Source: Campylobacter gracilis
GTDB taxonomy: Bacteria; Campylobacterota; Campylobacteria; Campylobacterales; Campylobacteraceae
Assembly (NCBI RefSeq): GCF_001190745.1
Contig: NZ_CP012196.1
Location: 372,001-436,000, forward strand
Length of the DNA stretch: 64,000 nt
Direction of reading: 5' to 3'
Shown: positions 17,321 through 26,259 of the stretch, one piece after another
How positions within the stretch are numbered: position 1 is the first letter of the stretch
How the letters are laid out: every line of letters begins with the position of its first letter
Notes under the pieces: generated by a model
Database searches by the model: none
Seen by the model: the letters and a program-made list of their open reading frames with translations, nothing else
Told to the model about the DNA's origin: nothing
Translations under genes and position numbers: made by a program

Positions 17321-18092
17321 CGTTTCTAATCCACCTTTCTAGCGCGCTCATCTGCTCGTGCGCGGTCAAATTTAACTTAATCGGGCTTAGCGTCGCTCGC
17401 CCCTCAAAAAGTGCCGAAATGTCGCTATTTTCGTTTCTGCTCGCATCAAAGCTGAGCGTAGATTTGCCGAGCCAATAATACTCTATTCCGCGCGGATTGC
17501 GATTTAGCTGCGCGTCGGTATCGTAGAGCTTCTCGCCGCATGGTGCGATCGTTAGTCCCTTAAAATCTTGCTTTGAAACGGCAGGAACGTTTAAATTTAA
17601 AAACTGCTTGGGCGGCAGCGGAAAGCCGTTTTTAAAGATTTTTCCCACCAGATCAACCGTGAGCTCGCACGCAAGATCAAATCCATATCGCTGCAGCGAG
17701 TCCGCGACGTAAAACTGGCTCACTGCAAGCGCTGGAATGCCTTGCAAAACCCCCTCCATCGCGCCTCCGCAAGTGCCCGAATAGGTCACGTCCTCCGCGA
17801 CATTGGCGCCGTGATTTATGCCGCTTATCACAAGATCGGGCTTGCGGTTATACAGCGCGCGGAGCGCCAAATACACGCAGTCTGCGGGCGTAGCGTCGTC
17901 GAGCTTGAAAAATCCGTCGTCGAGCTTTACAAATCTAAGCGGGCGCGTGAGCGTGAGCGAGTGCGAGCATGCCGATTTTTCCGAACTTGGCGCTACGATA
18001 GTGACGTTTGCGACCGATCTTAGCGCGCTTGCGAGCTCCAAAAGCCCGCGCGCTTCGAATCCATCGTCATTGGTGATTAAAATTTCTTTCAT
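17313..18092 (-). CDS. surE: 5'/3'-nucleotidase SurE
   Basis: SurE is a metal-dependent nucleoside monophosphatase. The protein is 259 residues, the usual length. The metal site ITNDDGFEARGL is at residues 6-17, followed by PSSEKSACSHSLT, GTPADC-like ATPADCVYLAL and SGINHGANVAEDVTYSGT near 96-113. Its start lies behind AGAGAGAAT. The downstream thiF-family gene overlaps its end, so the two are co-transcribed. Confidence 0.94.
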   Translation of the reverse strand: MKEILITNDDGFEARGLLELASALRSVANVTIVAPSSEKSACSHSLTLTRPLRFVKLDDGFFKLDDATPADCVYLALRALYNRKPDLVISGINHGANVAEDVTYSGTCGGAMEGVLQGIPALAVSQFYVADSLQRYGFDLACELTVDLVGKIFKNGFPLPPKQFLNLNVPAVSKQDFKGLTIAPCGEKLYDTDAQLNRNPRGIEYYWLGKSTLSFDASRNENSDISALFEGRATLSPIKLNLTAHEQMSALERWIRNDE

Positions 18093-18504
18093 ATTCTCTC
18101 TCTAGCTAAAATTTCACGACAGGCCTATCGGAACGGAATTACGTCTGTAAAAATCTAACGCTCAATTCTTTACTATGCAAAAATTTCTACTTAGCTTGCG
18201 TGGCATAAAATTCCGTCGCGCCAAATTTTTTCGCAAAAATTCCATCACTAACTTAGATCACAAAATTCATAGAAAAATTCCGTCTTTTTGCTACGAAATT
18301 TTATCTTTTTTCGCTACAAATTTTATAGCCTACCGCGTAATTTCATCGCCTAAATTTCGCTTTCGAAATTTCTTAAATTAAATTTTGCGACCGCACTCCG
18401 CAACTCGCTACAAATTCCGCCTTTTAAATTATCACAGATTTTACACCATAAAATTTCGCTTTCGCGCCGATATAAAACCGCGGCATAAAATTATGCGAGA
18501 CTAT
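18093..18504. other. AT-rich intergenic region, no gene seen
   Basis: About 410 bases between the divergent start of surE and the end of the lipoprotein gene. It is packed with AAATTT, AAAATTCC and TTTTAT words. A 68-codon plus-strand frame at 18175-18381 mirrors this word content (many K, F, R, I) and is not accepted as a gene. Confidence 0.45.
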
Positions 18505-19005
18505 CTATAACCCTGCTTTGCGGCATATCTCCTCGCTTACCTGCGAATCAAGTAGATGCGAGCTTGGATAATCGTAGAAAAACCGGTGCACTTCACGCAC
18601 TCCGCTTCGCAATAAAGCTCGCGTACTAGGTGCGTTGCAGTCATTTTCGGTAATATCCTTGGTTAGCAATTTGAGATATGTTTGCCGATCGGAGCTTTTC
18701 AGGCTCGCCCAACCGGGGCTTAGTGAGTAGGCATAGATCAGGTCGCTTCCTTGCGCGCTAATTTCTTCGAGGAAGGCAAACTGCGCGACCTTAACGTGGG
18801 GCTTGGCGCCGCCTACATCTGCTGCGATCTCGCTAGCTGCGGCTTTAGCGACGAGTGCGGGCGAGCCTAGCTTACTAAGCGCCTCAAAACGCGCCGTTAC
18901 TGCGGGATCCTCGGTGACTTGACGCTTTTGGTATTTAGCCGCGCCGCAACCGCCTAGCAACATCACGAACGCGCCGCATAGCGCTAAAATTTTAAAATTT
19001 CTCAT
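18505..19005 (-). CDS. Predicted lipoprotein of unknown function
   Basis: A 166-residue protein with a lipoprotein signal peptide and lipobox LLGGC, acylated Cys at residue 20. The rest is mainly helical with no motif I recognise; it includes YAYSLSPGWASLKSSDRQTYLKLL and closes with a Cys-containing SEEICRKAGL. AAAGGATTTAAG precedes the ATG at 19005. It stands alone between surE and the divergent lpxB. Membrane anchoring is predicted; function is not. Confidence 0.75.
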   Translation of the reverse strand: MRNFKILALCGAFVMLLGGCGAAKYQKRQVTEDPAVTARFEALSKLGSPALVAKAAASEIAADVGGAKPHVKVAQFAFLEEISAQGSDLIYAYSLSPGWASLKSSDRQTYLKLLTKDITENDCNAPSTRALLRSGVREVHRFFYDYPSSHLLDSQVSEEICRKAGL

Positions 19006-19043
19006 CTTAAATCCTTTGTCGGCTTAATTTTAGCACATTTTGC

Positions 19044-19049
19044 TATAAT
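19044..19049 (+). promoter_or_regulatory. Promoter -10 of lpxB
   Basis: TATAAT within TTTTGCTATAATTAAC, 25 bases before the lpxB start, with T-rich DNA upstream. This is a near-perfect Campylobacter-type extended -10. Confidence 0.7.
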
Positions 19050-19073
19050 TAACAAAAATTTAAAAGGCTAAAT

Positions 19074-20261
19074 TTGAAATATTTAATCTCTTGCCTAGAA
19101 CCCTCTGCGAACCTGCATTTCAAAGAGGTTTTTGAGCATCTTAAAAAGCTCGATTCCGCTTGCGAGATTTGCGGAATTTTCGATGAAAAGCTGGGCTCGC
19201 CGATATACAAAAGCAGCGAGTTTTCGGCGATGGGCTTTATAGAAATTCTGCCGCTGATTTTAAAAGCCAAGCGCGCGATAGCGCAGATGGTGCGGCTTGC
19301 GGCGGAGTGCGATCGCGTGCTTTTGATCGACTCGCCCGCGTTTAATCTGCCGCTTGCTCGCGCGATCAAAGAAAGCGGCGCGCGCGCGGAAATTTCATAT
19401 TATATCCTGCCGCAGGTTTGGGCGTGGAAGCCGCACAGAGCGGAGAAGCTGAAGGCATTTTGCGACAATTTGCTCTCCATCTGGCCTTTTGAGGCAAAAT
19501 TCTTCGGTGCGGATTGCGAGGGAGATAAAGGCGCTGTGCCGCAAGAAGCAGAGAGCAAAGACGCTGCACCACAAGAAACAAAAGATAAAGACGCGGCGCC
19601 GAAAGAGAATGCCGCGCACCCAAGCGAGCAAAGCGCTAAAACCGCAAAGTACTCTTTCGTGGGGCATCCGCTGCTTGATGAGATAAAATTTCAAAAAATA
19701 AGCTACGAAAAGCAGGGTAAGATCGCCTTTATGCCAGGCTCGCGCAGAGCTGAAATTTCAAGACTGATGCCGATTTTTAGAGCCCTTGTACCTAAATTTG
19801 AAAGTAGCGAGCGAGTCTTAATAATCCCGCCGCATCTGATGGATCAAAGAGATGAAATTTACGGGCCTTTAGAGGGCTTTAGCATCGCAAACGATACTCC
19901 TTCCACGCTTAAGGATTGCGATTTTGCCTTCATCTGCTCGGGTACGGCGACGCTTGAGGCAGCGTTCATCGGCACTCCGTTCGTGCTGTGCTACAAGGCT
20001 CGCGCGTTTGACGTTTGGCTCGCGCGAAAGCTCGTAAAGCTAAAGCACGTGGGGCTTGCGAATATTATTTTTGATTTTTTGGGCGAGGAGCCTCTGCACG
20101 AGGAGCTTTTGCAAGGCGAAGTAAGCGCGCAAAACCTACTTTCTGCATACGAGCGCTGCGACGCCGCGAAATTTAAACTTGCGAGCGAAAAGCTGCGAGA
20201 TTATCTGAAATTCGGTTCCAGCGAAAACGTGGCAAAAATTTTAACGCAGCCTGTGAGCTAA
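19074..20261 (+). CDS. lpxB: Lipid-A-disaccharide synthase with low-complexity insertion
   Basis: LpxB joins UDP-diacylglucosamine and lipid X in the inner leaflet step of lipid A synthesis. The N-terminal SCLEPSANLHFKEV (in place of the more common GE.SGD), LLIDSPAFNLPLA near 83-95, YYILPQVWAWKP near 109-120, and SGTATLEAAFIGTPFVLCYK near 285-304 identify it. Residues about 148-190 are an Ala/Lys/Glu/Pro-rich insert with repeated KDAAPQE-type words just before the conserved YSFVGHPLLDE, where normal LpxB has a short linker. Length is 395. The start is a TTG at 19074 behind AAAAGG; no ATG fits. greA follows about 50 bases on with its own promoter. Confidence 0.92.
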   Translation: MKYLISCLEPSANLHFKEVFEHLKKLDSACEICGIFDEKLGSPIYKSSEFSAMGFIEILPLILKAKRAIAQMVRLAAECDRVLLIDSPAFNLPLARAIKESGARAEISYYILPQVWAWKPHRAEKLKAFCDNLLSIWPFEAKFFGADCEGDKGAVPQEAESKDAAPQETKDKDAAPKENAAHPSEQSAKTAKYSFVGHPLLDEIKFQKISYEKQGKIAFMPGSRRAEISRLMPIFRALVPKFESSERVLIIPPHLMDQRDEIYGPLEGFSIANDTPSTLKDCDFAFICSGTATLEAAFIGTPFVLCYKARAFDVWLARKLVKLKHVGLANIIFDFLGEEPLHEELLQGEVSAQNLLSAYERCDAAKFKLASEKLRDYLKFGSSENVAKILTQPVS

Positions 20262-20281
20262 AATTTTAAGGCTAAAGCTTA

Positions 20282-20287
20282 TATAAT
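20282..20287 (+). promoter_or_regulatory. Promoter -10 of greA
   Basis: TATAAT in GCTTATATAATTTGAT, 22 bases upstream of the greA start in the short lpxB-greA spacer. Confidence 0.6.
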
Positions 20288-20309
20288 TTGATAAAAAGAA
20301 AGGAAGATT

Positions 20310-20801
20310 ATGACGACCGAACCAATGACGCTTTACGGATATGAAAAGATCACCTCCGAGCTCAAAGAGCTTCAGAGCGTAAAGCTGCCTCACATCGTGC
20401 AGCAGATCGACATCGCGCGCGGACACGGCGATCTAAAAGAAAACGCCGAGTACCACGCGGCGCGCGAGGAACAGGCGTTTCTGCTCTCGCGTATCGCCGA
20501 ACTTAGCGACATCATCTCTCGCTCAAAGATCATCGATCCCTCGACCTACGAACACGACCGCGTAAAATTCGGCTCCACCGTTACCTTCATGGACGTAGAG
20601 ACCGAGCGGGAGGAGACCTACGTCATCGTAGGACTTAGCGAAGCGGATATCTCGCGCAAACTCATCAACATCAATACGCCGCTCGCGCGCCAGCTTTTGG
20701 GCAAAGCAGAGGGCGATGAGGTGGTGCTTCAGCTGCCATCAGGCACACGCGACGTGGAAATTTTAAGCGTCGAATACAAGCCGATCAAATTTGAGAATTA
20801 G
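20310..20801 (+). CDS. greA: Transcription elongation factor GreA
   Basis: GreA rescues backtracked RNA polymerase by stimulating transcript cleavage. The 163-residue protein has the N-terminal coiled coil with [18 protein letters not shown] (the acidic D/E tip, residues about 43-60) and the C-terminal FKBP-like domain with FGSTVTFMD and [29 protein letters not shown] lies before the ATG at 20310. It is downstream of lpxB, as in C. jejuni. Confidence 0.95.
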   Translation: MTTEPMTLYGYEKITSELKELQSVKLPHIVQQIDIARGHGDLKENAEYHAAREEQAFLLSRIAELSDIISRSKIIDPSTYEHDRVKFGSTVTFMDVETEREETYVIVGLSEADISRKLININTPLARQLLGKAEGDEVVLQLPSGTRDVEILSVEYKPIKFEN

Positions 20802-20802
20802 C

Positions 20803-21810
20803 GTGAAAAAAGTAGGCATCATCGGCGTTAGCGGCTATACGGGGCTTGAGCTGATTAAGGCTCTACTTCCCCACCCGAGCTTTGAAATTTCGTATTTGGG
20901 AGCTTCGACAGACGGTGAGATAAGTGAAATTTTCCCGCAGCTTCGCGGCGTGTTTGAGATGCACGTAGAAGCCGCGGATGCTCGCGTTGCGGCGCAAAGA
21001 TGCGATCTTATTTTTTTGGCGCTGCCGCATGAAAAAGCGATGGAATTTGCCCGCGAAATTTTAAAATTTAAAAGCGTCAAGGTAGTCGATCTATCGGCTG
21101 ATTACCGCCTAAGCCGCGAGCTTTACGAGAAAAATTACACCACGCATTTAGACCCTCGTAATTTAGCCCACGCCGTTTACGGACTGCCCGAGCTAAATCG
21201 CGAAAAGATCCGCGCGGCGCGGCTTACGGCCAATCCAGGCTGCTACCCTACCTGCTCTATTTTGGCGCTTGCGCCGTTCGTACGACTACTAGATCCGGGT
21301 ATCGGCGTATTTATCGACGCAAAAAGCGGAGTAAGCGGCGCAGGCAAGGCCCTCAAAACAAGCAGCCATTTCGTAAGCGTGAACGAAAACGCAAATGCTT
21401 ACTCGCCGATCTCGCATCGCCACGCAGACGAGATCAAAGAGCAGCTGCAAATTTTAAAAGGCGGCGAATTTAGCACGCTTTTCGTGCCGAATTTGCTGCC
21501 GATTACGCGCGGAATGCTAGTTAGCGCGTTCGGAGTGCTGCAAAAGAGCGTGGACGCAGAGGCGGTGCTGCGGGAATTTTACGAAAACGAGCCTTTCGTG
21601 CGCGTAAGAAATGAGCCTGTGAGTATAAAAAACGTCGTAGGGACGCACTTTTGCGATATTTTTGTAAAAACTGCGGGCGATAAAATTTGGATCAACTCGG
21701 CGATCGATAATCTTTTGCGCGGAGCTTCGTCACAGGCGGTCGCAAACGCAAATTTAATGTGCGGATTCGCCGAAGCTACGGCGCTGCCGCGCATTGCGCA
21801 CGGAATTTAA
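20803..21810 (+). CDS. argC: N-acetyl-gamma-glutamyl-phosphate reductase
   Basis: ArgC catalyses the NADPH-dependent third step of arginine synthesis. It has the dinucleotide-binding GVSGYTGLELIKALL near the start, the catalytic cysteine in NPGCYPTCSIL (Cys 147 counting from the GTG at 20803), SGVSGAGK and the closing HIS/ASSQAVANANLMCG region. The GTG at 20803, one base past the greA stop, gives the usual VKKVGIIGVSG beginning; a TTG at 20791 inside greA is the alternative. Tight packing behind greA implies co-transcription. Confidence 0.93.
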   Translation: MKKVGIIGVSGYTGLELIKALLPHPSFEISYLGASTDGEISEIFPQLRGVFEMHVEAADARVAAQRCDLIFLALPHEKAMEFAREILKFKSVKVVDLSADYRLSRELYEKNYTTHLDPRNLAHAVYGLPELNREKIRAARLTANPGCYPTCSILALAPFVRLLDPGIGVFIDAKSGVSGAGKALKTSSHFVSVNENANAYSPISHRHADEIKEQLQILKGGEFSTLFVPNLLPITRGMLVSAFGVLQKSVDAEAVLREFYENEPFVRVRNEPVSIKNVVGTHFCDIFVKTAGDKIWINSAIDNLLRGASSQAVANANLMCGFAEATALPRIAHGI

Positions 21811-21852
21811 GCGATGAACTTTTTGCAAAAGCCGTCACGCGCGGGGGCCTAG

Positions 21853-22587
21853 ATGCAAAATGATCAAATTCAGACGATAAAACCGGGCGCGATCTTTATC
21901 GGCGATGCGCACGCAGGCGCAAGCAGGCCGCAATTTTTGAAATTCTTGCGCGCGCTGCGTTCTGCACAAAGCCTGCCGCCTCAAATTTTTATGATGGGCG
22001 ATATGTTTGATTTTTTGGCAAACACGACCTACGTGCAGCGCTTCTACGAAGAGGAGATCGCGCTAATAAACGAGCTGTCGCGAAAATGCGAAATTTTTTA
22101 CTTCGAGGGCAACCACGATTTTAATCTGCGCGAAATTTTCCCCCGCGCAAAAGTTTATCCAAACGCCGCGCAGCCCGCTAAATTTATCTGCGAGAGCGGC
22201 GAGGCGGTGCAGATCGCGCACGGCGATCTGTTTTTGCCGCGTCTGACGCAGTTTGCGCTGCTTTCGCTGCGAAACAGGGCTTTTCTAAAATTTATGGATC
22301 TGCTCGATCGCGCTTTAAAATTTAAAATTTCAAAAGTAATCTTAAAATCGCAAGAGGGGAAAAATCTATACAAAAAAATGCCAAATTTTAAGGATATAAT
22401 CGCGCCGAAGATCGATTTTTACGCGGCAAATTTAATCATCGAAGGGCACTATCATCAAGATGAAATTTTATATTTCGGCGAGAAAAAATATATAAATTTG
22501 TGCTCTTTCGGGGCCGGGAGCAAAATTTACGAGGTCGCAAAAAGCGAAAAATTTACGCTAATTCCAAAAAACTTAAACTTAAATTAG
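21853..22587 (+). CDS. LpxH-like metallophosphoesterase
   Basis: A 244-residue calcineurin-type phosphoesterase with FIGDAHAG (residues 15-22), MMGDMFDFLANT, FEGNHDFNLRE, AHGDL and EGHYHQDE metal-ligand motifs. The layout MGDMFDF...EGNHDF is that of UDP-2,3-diacylglucosamine diphosphatase (LpxH/LpxI function) in lipid A synthesis, and lpxB lies 1.6 kb upstream. The start ATG at 21853 has only a weak ribosome site. The C. jejuni gene in this position is followed by cheV, cheA and cheW; here serB follows directly. The exact substrate is not proven. Confidence 0.75.
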   Translation: MQNDQIQTIKPGAIFIGDAHAGASRPQFLKFLRALRSAQSLPPQIFMMGDMFDFLANTTYVQRFYEEEIALINELSRKCEIFYFEGNHDFNLREIFPRAKVYPNAAQPAKFICESGEAVQIAHGDLFLPRLTQFALLSLRNRAFLKFMDLLDRALKFKISKVILKSQEGKNLYKKMPNFKDIIAPKIDFYAANLIIEGHYHQDEILYFGEKKYINLCSFGAGSKIYEVAKSEKFTLIPKNLNLN

Positions 22588-22588
22588 C

Positions 22589-22594
22589 TATAAT
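22589..22594 (+). promoter_or_regulatory. Promoter -10 of serB
   Basis: TATAAT in TTAGCTATAATTCCTAAA, starting two bases after the stop of the preceding gene and 25 bases before the serB ATG. Confidence 0.65.
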
Positions 22595-22618
22595 TCCTAA
22601 ATTTTTGTGAGGATATTT

Positions 22619-23242
22619 ATGATAAAGCTTTGTGTTTTCGACTTTGATTCTACGCTGATGGACGGCGAGACGATAGGTTTTTTCGCCGCTAAAATGGGCA
22701 CACAGCGACAAGTTAGCGAAATTACAAAGCGCGCGATGGCGGGAGAGCTTGATTTTTTCGAGAGCCTTAGCGAGCGCGTGGCGCTGATAAAGGGAATGAA
22801 GCTTAGCGATGCTAAAGCTATCGCGGAAAGTCTGCCTTTCGTTTGCGGCGCTAGCGAGATCATCGCGTATCTGAAAAATAAAGGCATAAAGGTGATCGTC
22901 TTTAGCGGCGGATTTCATCTCGCTACCGACGCCGCGCAGAAAAAACTAGGCTTTGACGCGAGCTTTGCGAACTATCTGCATGAAAAAAACGGAATTTTAA
23001 CCGGGCTTTTCGGCGGCGAGATGATGTTTGGATACTCAAAAGGCGTCCTGCTTGCACAGCTTAAATCGCTGATGGGTTTAAGAACAAGCGAAGTAATGTG
23101 TGTGGGAGACGGCGCGAACGATGTTTCGATGTTCCGCGAGGCGGGACTTAAAATCGCCTTTTGCGCAAATGAAATTTTAAAAGAGCACGCGAGCGTCTGC
23201 ATTGAAAAAAAGGATTTGAAGGAGATTATGAAATATGTATGA
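22619..23242 (+). CDS. serB: Phosphoserine phosphatase
   Basis: SerB makes serine from phosphoserine, the last step after SerC, whose gene lies at 37387. It is a HAD phosphatase: FDFDSTLMDGE near the start (nucleophile and acid Asp), FSGGFHLATD near residue 100 and CVGDGANDVSMFREAG near 160. The ATG at 22619 is preferred over the GTG at 22607 because the GAGGATA ribosome site lies between them. The length, 207 residues, is normal. It overlaps tal by eight bases. Confidence 0.93.
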   Translation: MIKLCVFDFDSTLMDGETIGFFAAKMGTQRQVSEITKRAMAGELDFFESLSERVALIKGMKLSDAKAIAESLPFVCGASEIIAYLKNKGIKVIVFSGGFHLATDAAQKKLGFDASFANYLHEKNGILTGLFGGEMMFGYSKGVLLAQLKSLMGLRTSEVMCVGDGANDVSMFREAGLKIAFCANEILKEHASVCIEKKDLKEIMKYV

Positions 23243-24242
23243 TAAAGCCCTAAATTTCAGCCTTTGGTGCGACTTTTTGGAGCGCGATTTTATCGATAAA
23301 GATTTCGACGAGCTGATCAAAAAAGGCATAATTAACGGCGCTACCTCCAATCCTGCGATCTTTAAAAACGCAATTCTAAGCTCCTCCGCATACGATGCAG
23401 CTAAAGAGGAATTTAGAAAAAAAGAGCCTAAAAAGCTGTATGAAATTTTAGCCACCGCGGACATAAGAAGCGCGGCGGAGAGCCTGCTTAAAAATTTTAT
23501 TAACGGTGATGACGGCTTCGTAAGCATCGAGGTTGACCCATGTTTTGCAGACGATGCCGAGGCGATGTATCGTGAAGGCAAGCACCTATATAGCACGATC
23601 GGCATGCCAAACGTTATGATCAAAATCCCTGCGACCAAGGCGGGCTACGAAGCGATGCGCGATCTGCTAAAAAAGGGGATCAGCGTAAATGCGACCTTGG
23701 TTTTTTCGCCGGAGCAGACCGCAAAATGTATCGAGGCGATAAAAGAGGGCATCGCGGGCTTTCGTCGCTACTTTCCGAAAGCAAATTTACCAAAAACCGT
23801 AATTAGCATCTTCGTTAGCCGCTTCGATAGGTTACTGGATGAAAAAATGGCCGCGGCGGGCCTTCCTACCGGCAAAATCGGCACGATGAACGCTTCAAAA
23901 TGCTACAATATCATCGCTAAAGAAAATTTAAACTACGTAAAGCCGCTGTTTGCGAGCACGGGCGTAAAAGGAGATGATCTGCCGAAGGATTATTACGTAA
24001 GCGAGCTGATGTATCCGGGCTGCGTAAACACCGCACCACTTGAGACGATAGGGGCCTTTATAAGCGGCGATCAAAAGCCCAAAATGCCGCCTAGCGATGC
24101 GCAGATAGAGGAATTTTTCGCTCGCGTAGCAGAGGCAAAGATCGATATGAAAAAGGCGTATAAAAAGCTGCTAGATGACGGACTGGCGGCTTTTGAAGAA
24201 GCATTTAAAGAGATAATAAAAACACTTAAAAAGGAGAAATGA
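23235..24242 (+). CDS. tal: Transaldolase
   Basis: Transaldolase moves dihydroxyacetone units between sugar phosphates in the non-oxidative pentose phosphate pathway. The 335-residue protein has NGATSNPAIFKNAI near 35-48, the Schiff-base lysine in MIKIPATKAGYEAM near 134-147, and SVNATLVFSPEQ near 155-166. It starts inside serB (AAGGAGATTATGAAAT precedes) and ends inside the start of pilT, so serB-tal-pilT form one transcription unit. serB and tal are also adjacent in C. jejuni. Confidence 0.94.
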   Translation: MYDKALNFSLWCDFLERDFIDKDFDELIKKGIINGATSNPAIFKNAILSSSAYDAAKEEFRKKEPKKLYEILATADIRSAAESLLKNFINGDDGFVSIEVDPCFADDAEAMYREGKHLYSTIGMPNVMIKIPATKAGYEAMRDLLKKGISVNATLVFSPEQTAKCIEAIKEGIAGFRRYFPKANLPKTVISIFVSRFDRLLDEKMAAAGLPTGKIGTMNASKCYNIIAKENLNYVKPLFASTGVKGDDLPKDYYVSELMYPGCVNTAPLETIGAFISGDQKPKMPPSDAQIEEFFARVAEAKIDMKKAYKKLLDDGLAAFEEAFKEIIKTLKKEK

Positions 24243-25459
24243 TGGCGGGTTCTATAGATTATTCGCAGTATCAAGTTGACGCTTCTACGCTGGATTTTAA
24301 GCAGCGAGATAGGCTAAATAAATATCTGGAATTTCTAATCCAAAACGGCGGTAGCGACCTTCACATAAAATCGGGCGCGGTTATCAGAGGGCGCATCCAT
24401 GGCGAGCTAGTAAAATTTAGCAAGACGCCATTTTTGAAAGAAGACGCGATGACGCTAGCTAAGGAGCTTCTCATCACGCGCTTTCCTGAGCTTATCGAGA
24501 AAAAGAGCGTGGATTTTACCTACAAGCTAAACGAAGATTATCGCTTCCGCGTTAATATTTTCTTTCAGATCGACGGTATCAGCGCGGTTTTCCGAACGAT
24601 TCCGGTTAAAATTCCAGAGATCGACGATCTAGGTCTACCGCCTTCGATTAAAGATATTTGCGACACTGCTATGCGCGGCGTCGTGCTACTTACGGGACCT
24701 ACGGGAAGCGGAAAGACGACAACGATCGCAAGCATGATCAATCGCATAAATAGGCAAAGAACCAGCCACGTCGTTACGATCGAAGACCCCGTGGAATTTG
24801 TATTTAAAGACGATAAATGCATCATCAATCAGCGCGCTATCGGCGAGGACTGCAATAACTTCGCCGATTCGCTTCGCGCTGCGCTGCGAGAGGACCCCGA
24901 CGTAATATTCGTGGGCGAGATGCGCGATTTAGAGACGATCGAGACCGCACTTCATGCCGCAGAAACGGGCCACTTAGTGTTTTCGACGGTGCACACCATC
25001 GATGCGAAAGAGACGGTAAACCGAATCATTGCGATGTTTGAGCAGGCCGAGCAGGAGCGTATCCGAATGACGCTAGCATCCGTCCTAGAGGCGGTCATCT
25101 CTCAGCGCCTTGCTCGTACTATCGAGGGCAAGCGCGTAGCCGTCGTTGAAATTCTACGCAAAAACACCCGTATTAAGGATATGATACTTGATGCGCGCGA
25201 CGATGAAATTCCTGACGCGATCGCCGACGGTCGCAACACCTATGGCATGCAGACCTTCGATCAGCACCTGCTCGATCTTTACAGAGACGGCGTCATCACC
25301 CGTGAGGAGGCGCTGGATAAGGCCTCTAAGCGAAACGACCTAGATCTACAGATCAAAAACGTCGATCTTGCCAAAAAAAGGGATTTGGCGGCAGAATCCG
25401 GAGAGAGCGCCGAGGAGATGCTCGCCGGCGAAGTCGTACAGCTAAAAGAGATCCGCTAA
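24239..25459 (+). CDS. pilT: PilT/PilU-type retraction ATPase
   Basis: A 406-residue secretion/pilus ATPase with the N-terminal PAS-like GSDLHIKSG domain, Walker A GPTGSGKTT at 153-161, the Asp box IEDPVEFVF, Walker B VGEMRDLETIETAL and the His box HLVFSTVHT. The end, MQTFDQHLLDLYRDG and then ITREEALDKASKRNDL, is typical of PilT/PilU. These ATPases retract type IV pili and drive twitching. ATG 24239 overlaps the tal stop by four bases behind AAAGGAGAA. Whether the genome keeps other pilus genes cannot be seen from here. No flagellar genes are in the window. Confidence 0.88.
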   Translation: MMAGSIDYSQYQVDASTLDFKQRDRLNKYLEFLIQNGGSDLHIKSGAVIRGRIHGELVKFSKTPFLKEDAMTLAKELLITRFPELIEKKSVDFTYKLNEDYRFRVNIFFQIDGISAVFRTIPVKIPEIDDLGLPPSIKDICDTAMRGVVLLTGPTGSGKTTTIASMINRINRQRTSHVVTIEDPVEFVFKDDKCIINQRAIGEDCNNFADSLRAALREDPDVIFVGEMRDLETIETALHAAETGHLVFSTVHTIDAKETVNRIIAMFEQAEQERIRMTLASVLEAVISQRLARTIEGKRVAVVEILRKNTRIKDMILDARDDEIPDAIADGRNTYGMQTFDQHLLDLYRDGVITREEALDKASKRNDLDLQIKNVDLAKKRDLAAESGESAEEMLAGEVVQLKEIR

Positions 25460-25513
25460 GTCGTAAATTTTAAAATTTTAAAATTTTAAATTTTGCAATT
25501 TAAAATTTTAAAG

Positions 25514-25543
25514 AATTCTGCCTGCCGCCGCGCAGGCGGAATT
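25514..25543. terminator. Strong hairpin after pilT, probable terminator
   Basis: AATTCTGCCTGC and GCAGGCGGAATT pair over twelve positions (one G-T) around a six-base loop, 55 bases after the pilT stop and in an otherwise AT-rich spacer. The following tract is only moderately T-rich, so termination efficiency is uncertain. Upstream, 25464-25512 is a near-tandem run of TTTTAAAA words. Confidence 0.5.
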
Positions 25544-25714
25544 TAATTCGTCTGTCCTATTGCGTACAAATATGCCGTGCTTTGTGGGATTTAGCGTAAA
25601 TTTAATCGGCTAAATTCCGTGCGATTTTACTTCTAAATTTCATCGCGGCGCTTAAATAGATTTAAAGCAATATTTAGCTATCATCACGCTTCATTTTTTC
25701 ACAAAGGAAACCTA

Positions 25715-26251
25715 ATGTTAGAAGGTATCGTTAGAGATAGTATCGGTAAAAGGGCTTCAAAGTCCCTAAAACGAGATGGTTATCTAATCGCTAATATTTA
25801 TGCGAAAGGATTTGACAATATCAACGCGGCGTTTAAAGTAAATGACTTTATCAAAGCCATGCGCGCGAAAGAGGATCTTCCTTTCGAGGTTAGCGTAGGC
25901 GGTAAGACATATCGCGTCATCGTGCAAGAATACCAAAAGCACCCCGTCACAAACACCCTAACTCACGTAGATTTGCGCGTAGTTCAGGATGATGTCGTAA
26001 GCAAATATTTAGTACCGGTTAAGGTAACTGGCGTCGCTAAAGGGCTAAAAAACAAAGGTATTTTGGTGCAATCCAAGCGCCGTATCGCCGTAAAATGCGC
26101 CGGCAAAGATCTACCGAACGATTTTACGCTCGATGTGAGTGATCTTGACGTAGGCGATTCGCTTTTGATCCGAGACATTCCGGTAAAAGAGGGCGTCAGC
26201 ATCATTCTAGACGGCTCGGTAGCGGTAGTCGGAGTTACTTCGGCTAAATAG
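25715..26251 (+). CDS. rplY: Ribosomal protein L25 (Ctc form)
   Basis: A 178-residue L25/TL5/Ctc protein that binds 5S rRNA. The N-terminal L25 domain (residues 1-95) and the C-terminal Ctc domain with the repeated strand pattern [17 protein letters not shown] are both present. TATCAT near 25678 is a likely -10 and AAAGGAAACCTA the ribosome site. It opens the run rplY-pth-permease-lysA, in the same order as C. jejuni. Confidence 0.95.
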   Translation: MLEGIVRDSIGKRASKSLKRDGYLIANIYAKGFDNINAAFKVNDFIKAMRAKEDLPFEVSVGGKTYRVIVQEYQKHPVTNTLTHVDLRVVQDDVVSKYLVPVKVTGVAKGLKNKGILVQSKRRIAVKCAGKDLPNDFTLDVSDLDVGDSLLIRDIPVKEGVSIILDGSVAVVGVTSAK

Positions 26252-26259
26252 GGGCGCCT

